Shown here: one piece after another, positions 37,653-46,600 of the stretch
How positions within the stretch are numbered: the stretch's first letter is position 1
Layout: each line of letters opens with the position of its first letter
Assembly (NCBI GenBank): GCA_964437615.1
Contig: CAYTHL010000003.1
Coordinates: forward strand, 1-50,662
From: RGIG4790 sp964437615
Lineage (GTDB): Bacteria; Bacillota; Clostridia; Christensenellales; UBA1242
Reading direction: 5' to 3'
Length of the DNA stretch: 50,662 bases
Position numbers and translations under genes: made by a program
Notes under the pieces: generated by a model
Database searches by the model: none
Seen by the model: the letters and a program-made list of their open reading frames with translations, nothing else
Told to the model about the DNA's origin: nothing

Positions 37653-39295
37653 TTACAGTAGCGGGGCAAAAACACGCACAAGGCTGCATATAAAACGCTG
37701 AAATGGGTTTTGCCTGCAGTCGGCAGGGGATATGTACTTGCACACGCTTAACGTCTTGGCAAAATCGGCCTCAATGTCTACAACTGCCGAAGTTTTGTAC
37801 ATCCAAATACCGTTTTCAAAGTGGTGAACAAAGCTGCGATAATCCAAATTAATTGTGCCAACTATTGCAATTTTGTCATCTGCCACAATACCCTTTGCGT
37901 GGATAAATCCCGGCAGATATTCAAAAATTTGCACGCCACGTTTAATTAGCCTTGGATAATAACTGCGGCTAATTAACTGAACAACCTTTTTATCTGGCCT
38001 ATACGGAGTAATTATCTTTACTTCTACGCCGCGTTGTGCCGCACTCTCTAGGGCGCTAGCAATCTCGTTGTCTATAATTAGGTACGGTGAAGTTATGTGC
38101 ACGTAGTTTTGTGCCTGATTTATTATATTTAAAAAAGCCGTTTTTGCCACCGCTGTTGGGTATATTGGGCTTGGTCCGTCGCTAAATGGTACAACAAATC
38201 CGTTGTTTACGCAATTTTCGGCGGAAGCAACCACAGGAGCGGTTAAAGCTTTTATGTTTTTAGTTTTTTGGACTCTTTCTACTAATGCTTGTGGGCAATT
38301 GTCTGCTATGCTATTTTCGAAGTCCAAATTTAAATATGCCGAAAAATCGGAAATTGGGGCAAGGCTGTTAAATTCGTAGTCGGACAAAAACAAATAAGTT
38401 AATTCTTTTACGGCATCGCCAGTTATTCTAATGCCGCTATCTTTCCAATGCCCAAATCTGTTAATTTTGTTAATATACTCGTCGGCAATATTTACTCCGC
38501 CAGTGTAACCAATTTCGCCGTCAACAATTGTCATTTTTCGGTGGCTTCTATTGTTAAATTCGCTGCTGGCAGTGCCCCTTAAAATGGCAAAAGGCACAGC
38601 TTTAATGCCGCGTTTGCGCAAAGTTTTAAAATACAAACTTGGCAGAGTGGTCATGCAGCCAATGTCGTCATAAACAACCCTAACTTCTACGCCTTGACCT
38701 ACTTTTTGTTCTAAGATTTTTAAAATTGTGTTCCAAAATTCGCCTTTTTGGATAATAAATATTCAATAAAAATAAACTTTTTGGCTTTTTGCAGGTCTTC
38801 TACCATGCTTTTAAACATGTCTTCGCCGCTGCTAAAATAAGTAGTTGTGCAGTTTGTGTACACATGCGTTCCTGTGCTTGCCACCAAAAAAGAGGCTTGA
38901 CCCGCCGCCAAACTATCTGCAGAAAGAGCATCAAAGGCTGCATTATTGTCATATTTTATTACTTGCTTAGCAATCTGTCTAAGCCGCTTACTTTGTCTGC
39001 GAGATAGCTTGCGTGAATAAAAAATAAAATATAGCATAAATCCGGCAATCGGCAAAACCAAAATAACCAGCAGCCACGGCGCTTTGTAATCGGGGTTGTC
39101 GTCACTATTAATAACCCGCAAAACGCACCAAATTTGAGTAAGTGCAACCAGAATATAAAAGTATGGCACATAGACGCACAGTGCCATAACACCCACCACA
39201 ATAGCTAGCGTTTCGGCAAGTGCCAAAAGTATAGCCAGTGAGTATCTTAGCGGAATATATTTTAGTTTTTTTGGTGCAGATGACTTTTGTTTCAT
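37653..39295 (-). pseudogene. cls: Cardiolipin synthase, interrupted by a one-base frameshift
   Basis: Two frames together encode one cardiolipin synthase. The first (39295-38720, 191 residues) has two N-terminal membrane helices and runs to FIFIEYLLSKK before ending. The second continues the family sequence in the -1 frame as IIQKGEFWNTIL and carries both phospholipase D motifs: HRKMTIVDG and HAKGIVADD. Restoring one T in a run at 38757-38759 gives EYFII followed by the normal continuation. The intact enzyme would make cardiolipin from phosphatidylglycerol at the membrane. The break may be real, or a sequencing error at a homopolymer. Both catalytic motifs are downstream of it, so decay looks recent. 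The first start has AGGAG; the downstream part has an internal ATG at 38654. Confidence 0.85.
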
Positions 39296-39693
39296 AATGC
39301 TCCTAAGTTGCAGATATATTTTTAACCATATTTTGTTGTAATTATGTTTGCAACCCCAATATACTTGTCAGTTTTTTATATTTGCTGTTATTTGTTTTTT
39401 ATATTTTCTCACCACCTTTAGTATAATTTATAGGATGGCCTAATAACTAGGCACTTTAAAAATTTTTGTTAGCAAAATCAGCAATATTGAGTAGTATTAT
39501 TTTGGTGTGCAAAAGTAGTATAGCACTAAAGAATGTCCGTTGTCAAAACTGCTGCACAAATAAGAATATAAATTTTTATTGAAAAATCTATATTCTACTA
39601 CAAAACAATATTAATTTATTAAAATATAAACAAAAAAACCTATGGTTTTGCACCAAACCTTGCAGGGCTAAATACATCAGTTTTTTTGTTTTA
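39296..39693. other. Intergenic region without recognisable gene
   Basis: Nearly 400 bp upstream of cls and downstream of the small cysteine-rich gene. It is AT-rich, with a weak hairpin near 39640-39660 (GGTTT / AAACC) and the likely but unproven cls promoter region. No open frame with a ribosome binding site is seen. Confidence 0.4.
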
Positions 39694-39721
39694 AAAAATC
39701 TAGGCATTTGCCTAGATTTTT
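39694..39721 (-). terminator. Intrinsic terminator after the small cysteine-rich gene
   Basis: A perfect 12-bp stem, AAAAATCTAGGC / GCCTAGATTTTT, with an ATTT loop lies 30 nt beyond the stop of the cysteine-rich peptide gene and is followed by a T-rich stretch on the minus strand. Confidence 0.85.
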
Positions 39722-39751
39722 AGATAATTATAGCGCATATTTGGCTACAAG

Positions 39752-39874
39752 TTATCTAGCGCAAGAAGAACCGCAATCAGATTCTTTGCTGCTGCGATGA
39801 GTGTCACATGCAGATGCTTTGCCGCTCTTACTGCCGCAGCACTTAGACGATTTGCAATTTTTGTCTTTCTTCAT
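39752..39874 (-). CDS. Small cysteine-rich peptide, 40 residues
   Basis: A 40-codon frame starts at ATG 39874 after a strong AGGAGG and ends in TAA, with its own terminator 30 nt further on. The peptide is basic and rich in Ser and Lys, with six Cys (positions 7, 12, 13, 23, 34, 38) and one His; KCCGSKSGK and CGSSC are notable. There is no signal peptide. Such spacing could bind a metal or form disulfides. I do not recognise a family. It lies on the same strand just downstream of the pseudo-ABC pair but beyond that operon's terminator. Confidence 0.7.
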   Translation of the reverse strand: MKKDKNCKSSKCCGSKSGKASACDTHRSSKESDCGSSCAR

Positions 39875-39984
39875 ATCTTCCTCCTTGACTAATGCTAGTA
39901 TGTGCACTTTTGGGCAAGGTATTCACAAAAATTCAAATTTCGCGCAAATTTTTTGTATAAACTGCAAGTTGTAAAGTTAACTAT

Positions 39985-40015
39985 ACAACAAAAAAGGTGC
40001 GGGGTAGCCACACCT
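39985..40015 (-). terminator. Intrinsic terminator of the pseudo-ABC operon
   Basis: On the minus strand, AGGTGTGG pairs with CCGCACCT (one G-T pair) around CTACC and is followed by TTTTTTGTTG. It lies 10 nt past the stop of the second pseudo-ABC gene. Confidence 0.85.
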
Positions 40016-40025
40016 AATGTCTGGG

Positions 40026-41693
40026 TTATTTGCTGTTTTGTTTATTGTGCAGAGTTCCCTTTTCGGCAAAGCAAATGTTTTTGCAGATAGGTTTTAGCCA
40101 GTCGGCGTAGCTAAACAAAATTAGGGTATGCTCTTTGCCAATCTTTTTAAATATATCTAAAAGTTCTTTCTTTTGGTTGTCAGAAAGTGTTTTAGGCGTT
40201 TCGTAAATCATAATAACTTCGGAGTTTGTGCAAATTGCACGGGCTATACCCAGCAAATATTTGTCGTAATCGGTAAATAATTCTGGCTCTTTAACAAGAT
40301 TACTTTTGTATGCAAGCTGTGTTTTTACAATTTTATCGTGCAATCCAAGGTCTTTGCAGACTTTGTACACTTGTTGCTTACTGGCGCCGCTAGTTAACAT
40401 GTTGTTCATAATTGTGTCGCTGTAAAAATATGGTTTGCTTGTCGTGTAGGTTATATTGTGCCTAAAGGTTTCTTTGTCAAAGTCAAAAATGTTAATATTA
40501 TCTAGGGTTATCGTTCCGGTTGTTGGCCTAACTGCACGGCGAAGCATGTAAAATATGGCTCTTTTGCCGCTACCGTGCGCCCCGTAAATTAGGTTGCAGC
40601 TTTTAGGATTAATTTTTAAATTAAATTTATCTATGTGGCTGGCAATTTCTTCATCTTTGCCCAAGTAGCTTACATTTGTAAATACAAGGCTGCCGCTTAC
40701 ATCGTCCACCAGATTGTTGCCGTACTCCATAATGTCGTCTTGGTCCATGTCTAGTATATTTTTTATACGCAAGGTAGAAACATATAGGTCTTGCACATAA
40801 TCCATGATGGTATACGAGCCAACCATTTGGGTTATTGCCTTAGTTAAGTATTTGCTAAGCACTAAGTAAAGAGTTAGTGTAAAAATATTACTTTTGGTTA
40901 AAATTACCATATATATGCAGCAAAGGACAATAATTGCTTGGTAGATAAAAGGAATCCAATTGTATGTAAAGGAGTAATATTTTCCGCATCTAGTTTTGTA
41001 GTCGCAACTCTTTTCCATATTTGCCATAAACTTTTGCTTAATTTGACTATTTAGGTTTAAGTCTTTTGTAAGTTCGCGATTGTTTATGCTATCACTAATG
41101 TCTTCTAGCGCGTAATCTTTATACTCTTGCATTTTGTCGTTGTAAAGGGCAATCCGCTTGTTTGCAAAGTTTGCCAAAAAGAATATTATTACGCACATTA
41201 CTATAATTACGCTGCCAATATAAAAGTTGTAGGTAAGCAAAATTACAATACTAACAACGGCTTGAACAAAATAACTTGCATAAAGGCTAGAATACTCCGG
41301 AAAGTCTGCAAAAATGCCAATGTTGTTGTAAATTATGTTTAAAATCTTTTCCTTGCCCGTTTTGGCAAAACTTTGGGTAGACGCATGATTAAGTTTATCG
41401 TAAATTTTGCCGTGCGCAGTAAGATATGTTTTGCGCATGTTTACATAATATAGCCTGTCTTTAATAAAATACAAAATTCTTTGAACAACTATAATGCCAA
41501 GGGTAACAAGCAGCCAAAAGATAGTTCCGTTAAGGTCTAGCACAGTAATGCTTGTTATTGCCTTTGCACTAGGAATAGCCGCATACAAACTAAGCAAATA
41601 GATGCCAACATAGCACAAAAAGTGAAACAACCAAACAAACATGTTAGGCCTTGCAAGTTTAATATACATTTTTATGGAAGAAAATATATTCAT
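40026..41693 (-). CDS. ABC-exporter-like protein with degenerate nucleotide-binding domain (pair member 2)
   Basis: The 555-residue protein has the fold order of an ABC exporter half: six hydrophobic segments in the first ~320 residues, then a nucleotide-binding-like domain. The catalytic motifs are eroded. Walker A reads GAHGSGKR (371-378, Arg for Ser/Thr). The Q-loop region reads TTSKPYFYS, without Gln. The signature LSGGQ is replaced by FTDYD before LGIARAI. Walker B reads IMIYETPK, with Tyr497 for the Asp. The H-loop region reads FSYADW, without His. The start ATG directly follows the TAG of the upstream gene, so the two are translationally coupled. I infer a heterodimer that binds nucleotide weakly or not at all. 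Function unknown. Confidence 0.85.
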   Translation of the reverse strand: MNIFSSIKMYIKLARPNMFVWLFHFLCYVGIYLLSLYAAIPSAKAITSITVLDLNGTIFWLLVTLGIIVVQRILYFIKDRLYYVNMRKTYLTAHGKIYDKLNHASTQSFAKTGKEKILNIIYNNIGIFADFPEYSSLYASYFVQAVVSIVILLTYNFYIGSVIIVMCVIIFFLANFANKRIALYNDKMQEYKDYALEDISDSINNRELTKDLNLNSQIKQKFMANMEKSCDYKTRCGKYYSFTYNWIPFIYQAIIVLCCIYMVILTKSNIFTLTLYLVLSKYLTKAITQMVGSYTIMDYVQDLYVSTLRIKNILDMDQDDIMEYGNNLVDDVSGSLVFTNVSYLGKDEEIASHIDKFNLKINPKSCNLIYGAHGSGKRAIFYMLRRAVRPTTGTITLDNINIFDFDKETFRHNITYTTSKPYFYSDTIMNNMLTSGASKQQVYKVCKDLGLHDKIVKTQLAYKSNLVKEPELFTDYDKYLLGIARAICTNSEVIMIYETPKTLSDNQKKELLDIFKKIGKEHTLILFSYADWLKPICKNICFAEKGTLHNKQNSK

Positions 41694-43367
41694 CTATTTT
41701 ACCCCCACATTATTAATTTTGCCGGCTTGCACAATAAAGCAGTCGTCGCAGACTTTTTTGGCTACATCGCTTGCGCTAAATATTAGCACGGCACGTTCCT
41801 GCTTAATTTTTTTGATTGCGTCAAGCACACCTTGCTGCTCTTTAGCGGTGAGGGATATAGGGAACTCGTATATACACAAAAATTCGGCACGGCTAAGCAT
41901 CGCCCGGGCTAGACCTATCATAAATAGTAAGTATGAGCTAAAACTCTCTTTTTCTCGCCCCATGTTTGTAGAGTAGCCGTGCGGAAGAGATTTTATAAGC
42001 TCGTCTATGCCAAGTTCTTTGCAAACCCTGCTAATCTCTTTACGGCTAGAACAAGCATATCTTAAGTTTTCTAAAACTGTTTCGCTATAAAAATAGGGTT
42101 TGCTGGTAGCGTAAGAAAAGTGATGCTTGTAGGTGTCTTTGTCAAAGTCAAAAATGTTTATGCCGTCCATGGTTATTGTACCAGTTGTTGGAGTTATTAC
42201 CCGCCTAAGAAGATAAAATATGGCGCGCTTGCCGCACTTTTTAACGCCTCTAAACAGTACGGCTGTTCTTGGTTTAATTGCAAAGTTTACATTAAAAATG
42301 TTGCCGCACCCAGCCTCTTTGCCCTCTAAATCTAGATAATTTATGTTGTTAAAGGTTAGGTTGCCAGAAATTTTATTGGTAGTGTTGTTGCTGTAGGCAA
42401 TAACATCGGCGTCTGCCATGTTTAGTATAGTTTCTATACGCTGCACATTTACGCTGCAAGACTGTAAATCGTTAATAAGTCCGTAGCCCGACACAGCTTG
42501 GTCTATGGCGCTTATAAAATAAGGTGCAAGCACCAAGTATGCGGTTACCGAAACCAGCCCATTTTTTGTAATTACAGCTAGCCAAATAGTTAGGGCGGTT
42601 ATAATTGTGTAAAGAACTATGTATGTCCAATATTTGCGCGTGCAGTTAAGTAGTCCTCGTTTAGAATAGTTGTTTACAGTAACATTAACCTTATCTAGGT
42701 AAACTTGTCTATTTTGTTCTTCCAAATTTTGTTCGGTTGTGTAATCTCTGCCGTCTATATAGTTAGAAAGCGTTTCGCTAACGGCATCGCGCGCGGCATA
42801 AATTTTTTGCGTCTTAATTTGTGTAAGATTATTTATAAACACATACCAAAAGTACATAAGCACTACTATTGCGGCAAGTATTAGCGCCATATATATGTTG
42901 TAATAAGCCACAATACATATAATTATTAGGCTTTGCACTAGGTAGCTTAGTTTGTAACTAAGGTAGTCGGCAAAGTTTTGCACAGTGTTAATGCTGCTAG
43001 AAAAAATATTGAGCATCTTTTCCATGCTTTGACCGCTTAAACCTTGGCTTGTCACTTTTTCCAGCTTGTCATAAAGCCTTTCGCTAAGGTTCATGGTTAT
43101 GTATTTGCTGCTTTTGTAAAAATACTTATAGTTTAGGTGCCAAGTATAGAAATAAACCAAGTATCCAATTAAGGTAAACACTAGCCACAAAATAGCCAAA
43201 TTGTAGTTGCTGCTAGTTATACTAGTGACAACTTTTGCCTCGGCAAGAGTAAAAAATATGCTAACAATACATGGCAAGGTAGAAGTAAGCAGCATCAAAA
43301 AGAATAGCCACCAGTTTGGTTTAGCTACTCTTGCCCAGCGTTTAATTTTTTTAAAAGTACTTTCCAT
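41694..43367 (-). CDS. ABC-exporter-like protein with degenerate nucleotide-binding domain (pair member 1)
   Basis: The 557-residue paralogue of the downstream protein has the same layout: six membrane segments, then the degenerate domain. Walker A is further eroded to GVKKCGKR (374-381). The Q-loop region is TSKPYFYSET, the signature becomes FSSYL before IGLARAM, Walker B is LCIYEFP with Tyr500, and the H-loop region is FSASD. Both proteins share the unusual GKRAIFYxLRR and INIFDFDK blocks, so the altered domain is a preserved subfamily and not random decay. No good ribosome binding site precedes the ATG. A TTGACA at 43404-43409 (minus strand) may be the -35 box of its promoter. It is divergently transcribed from the 1931-residue giant protein gene. 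Confidence 0.85.
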   Translation of the reverse strand: MESTFKKIKRWARVAKPNWWLFFLMLLTSTLPCIVSIFFTLAEAKVVTSITSSNYNLAILWLVFTLIGYLVYFYTWHLNYKYFYKSSKYITMNLSERLYDKLEKVTSQGLSGQSMEKMLNIFSSSINTVQNFADYLSYKLSYLVQSLIIICIVAYYNIYMALILAAIVVLMYFWYVFINNLTQIKTQKIYAARDAVSETLSNYIDGRDYTTEQNLEEQNRQVYLDKVNVTVNNYSKRGLLNCTRKYWTYIVLYTIITALTIWLAVITKNGLVSVTAYLVLAPYFISAIDQAVSGYGLINDLQSCSVNVQRIETILNMADADVIAYSNNTTNKISGNLTFNNINYLDLEGKEAGCGNIFNVNFAIKPRTAVLFRGVKKCGKRAIFYLLRRVITPTTGTITMDGINIFDFDKDTYKHHFSYATSKPYFYSETVLENLRYACSSRKEISRVCKELGIDELIKSLPHGYSTNMGREKESFSSYLLFMIGLARAMLSRAEFLCIYEFPISLTAKEQQGVLDAIKKIKQERAVLIFSASDVAKKVCDDCFIVQAGKINNVGVK

Positions 43368-43481
43368 TAGTCAAAACAAAGTTTAATATAAAAAATATCT
43401 ATTTGTCAAATATTTAAAAGCAAACTTATAAATATACATTTTGATTAATTAACTAAATACTCAAATAATTGCTACTAATTG

Positions 43482-43511
43482 TTGACAATAGGGATATCTT
43501 TGTGCTATTAT
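43482..43511 (+). promoter_or_regulatory. Sigma-A-type promoter of the 1931-residue surface protein gene
   Basis: TTGACA (43482-43487) and TATTAT (43506-43511) are 18 bp apart. The promoter lies about 175 nt before the start codon, leaving a long leader. Confidence 0.7.
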
Positions 43512-43589
43512 ACACTTGTAAAATATGTCTTTCTGGCATACACAAAGCAGTAATGGAATAAAATTTAAGTAATAAAATTTGTCAAAAGT

Positions 43590-43674
43590 TGTCAGAAATA
43601 GTATGTGGTAAAGCCACAAAACGCTAAGCTATCACCATAAAATTATGCGCTCATTAAGGGCGCTTGCCCAAAAA
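43590..43674 (+). promoter_or_regulatory. Structured 5' leader, class unknown
   Basis: The leader contains a GTGG-TAAAG-CCAC hairpin, the string ACGCTAAGCTATCACC, and a GCGCTC / GGGCGC hairpin with an ATTAA loop that ends just before the ribosome binding site AAGGA. ACGCTAAGC recalls part of the c-di-GMP-I aptamer, but the other conserved parts of that aptamer are missing. It may be a regulatory RNA of unknown type or merely folded leader. Confidence 0.35.
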
Positions 43675-43687
43675 TAAGGAATTTTTA

Positions 43688-46600
43688 ATGAAAAAATTTT
43701 TATCATATTTATTTACTTTTGTGTTTTTGTTTATAATAAGCACAACAATTACCATAAAGTTAAATTCTACCAATCAGGATGCAACAAATCAACTTGTTAG
43801 CACCAATGCGGGCGTGCAAAAAAGCTTGCTTGGCGGCATTATGGATAGCCTAGACGCCAACCCTAAGCAAGAAATAGTTGGCAATATAAACCTAGTTGTT
43901 GACGGCAAGCCAATGGCTATAAGTTTATCTGCGCAAGTAGACTTTACTACGCTAACCAACCCAGATGTTAGTGGCTTTGTTAGTGTGCAGTACGATCAAA
44001 TGCAATTATCGGCGTTTGTGGCATATGTAGATAGCACCCTTTTTGTTAGTTGCAACAACATAAAAATAAAGGCGACAATATCTAGCATAAAAGATATTGT
44101 AGAAATATTTAAAAACTTAATAGACCAAAATTCTGAGGAAACACTAGAGGACACCAAAGAAGACGAGACTATTGCAGATGTTGAAGAAAGCAGCAATACA
44201 GACACTTCTACCGAAGACGCAGAAATTTTGCAATCTGGTGACCAGACGGCAGAGCCAGAGCAACAAGAAAATAGCGCAGAAGAAGACAACGCCGAAAGTT
44301 CAAGTTTTTTAGACGGCATTAGTTTGGACGATATAATAGCGGCACTGACTAATCCGCAAAAGCAAATAGTAGATAATCAGATGTTCTTTAACTTAAATAT
44401 AGACGGCATCTGCCAAGCTATGCTTGTAACCGACCTAAACTATAATATTCAAACCTTGCAAATTAATTCGTTTGAGCTTTTGCCACAACTAGAACTAACA
44501 GCAAGTGTAAATATGGTTGCAGATGAAAATTTAATTATAGAGCAGCCCGAAACTGACGACAGTTATCTAGATATAGAGGCCGTTAAAACCGGCATAGAGC
44601 AGCTATTTGCCGAAGACTATATAACGGCAAACATTTGGGCGGCGGTTTATAAAGACAGCATTTTGCAGGAGCAACTAGATAGTTTTGCGCGCCTAAATTT
44701 TGTTACGGATACCTATTATCTAAGCGCCAATTTATCCGGCACGCTAAACTGCTATGCAGCCCTAGGATACAAAAATAATACCATTTATGCAATTTTAAAT
44801 GATATGTATGTAAAGGCCTCTGCCGACACAGTAGACAATATATATGGATTAGTTGCCGAAAATATTAGCGACTTAGAATTAAGCCTAGATTTGTCTGACC
44901 AAGTTGACGCAATTCTTTCTTGGCTTGCAGATAACTACAACAGCGTGCTAAATAGTGCAGTTGTGTCCTCTAGCCAAATAATGTTTACATCAGATTTGTC
45001 TGGCATATTGGGTCAAACTGGGGTTGTTACCTTTACCCTTGGGCTAAGAAACGGCGCCATTTATAGTCTAAAACTTAGCGGCGTAAGCGTCATGGGTTAT
45101 ACAGCAAACTTGTCTGTTAGCCTTGGAACGCCTAGCAGCCTAGATATAAATATTAATGACAGCCTATACTATGACGCTGCCAAGGTGCTACAAGTTGTCG
45201 ACCTTGTGCAAAACACGCAGTATACGGCATCGGCAGACCTAACAATTGGCTTTGACGAAACTGAGCTAAACTTAACATTGTCTGCGCTTGCAGATATAAA
45301 AAACGGCAATTACAAACTAACTATTGGTGGGCTTGTTAGTAAAAAAGATATAGTTGTAACCTATGTTGGCGGGGCTGCTTATGTAAGCATTGATGACGTT
45401 TGCATATCTGCTGGCAGCGCAACCATCAGCGAAATAATAGATATAATAGCTAACCAATTTGGGCTAGATACAGACATTTCTGCAAAACTGCAAAGTTACA
45501 AAGAAATATTTGCGGACATGAGCCTGCAAGACTTGTTAGATTTATTTAACATAAGTGTTGGCGGCAGCGGGATAACCCTTGCAACCGACCTATCTAGCAT
45601 ACTGGAAAAGACTTTTGCCGTAGACATTTGGGCAGACTACATAGTTACCGACCAATTTACTGGCATAAGCGCGGTAATTAATAACCTTTCTATTGGCGGC
45701 ATAACAATTAGTGGCAGCCTAAAAATTGCCAGCGGAGCAGAAAATATTTCTGCGCCACAAAATGTAACCCTAAACCTAGATAGCCTAGATGTAACTAATG
45801 TTGTAAATAGCATAATCAACCTTGCCCAAAGCAAAACCTTTAGTGGTGCAATTAGCGTTAGCTATGATGGACTAGAAATTTCTGGCAACTATGTTTTGGA
45901 TATTTCTAGCGGCATAGCAATATCTGCCAACTTAAATGTCTGTGGGCTAGATGCTAGCATATATTTTGATGGCAACACCATTTATGCTAATGTTGTTGGC
46001 TTAAAAGTTTATGTGCCAATTAACCAAATTGAAGACTTGGTAGACTACTTTAACTACCTATCCCAAAAGTTTAGCACAACCACTAGCAACGAGGAAGTTC
46101 AAACGGCTGCAGAAACTTCCACCGAAGAAAATACGGGGCTAACCCTAGAGTGGTTAGTTGACCAAATTAAAACTAGCCAAAACCTAGATGTTATTAACCT
46201 TATTTGCACAATTTTAGCAGACGATAGCACAGAAATAACTCTATCTGGCAGCAGCATTATGGCAAAACTGCTTGGATTAGACCTAAGTGTAAATATTGGC
46301 GGCAACTCCACCAACCCAACTTGCAGCGCAACTGTTGGCTACGAAAAATTATCTGCTAGCCTAAACCTTTCTGCCGGTGGAGAATTATCTACAATTAACG
46401 CAGCAGAATATGCAAGCTATACCGAGGTTATAGATATTATTAATGCCGTCATTGCGCTTATAGACGGGCAAAAGATTAGCCTAACCGCAACTGCAACCAT
46501 TTACGAGGGCGAAGATGTGCATTACTATGCCACTTGCGAGGCGCAAGTAGAGTTTACTAGCCAAAACTTTGCCTTTTATGCAGATATATCTGTTATAGAC

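Noticed and set aside
43590..43674. c-di-GMP-I riboswitch
   Set aside because: Only ACGCTAAGC is similar; the GGGCAAACC-like 5' part, the GAAA loop and the 3' GCCAG part are missing, so I kept it only as an unclassified leader.
43664..43687. TTG start at 43664 for the 1931-residue protein
   Set aside because: The ATG at 43688 has AAGGA at good spacing and begins a typical signal sequence, whereas the TTG would lack a ribosome binding site.
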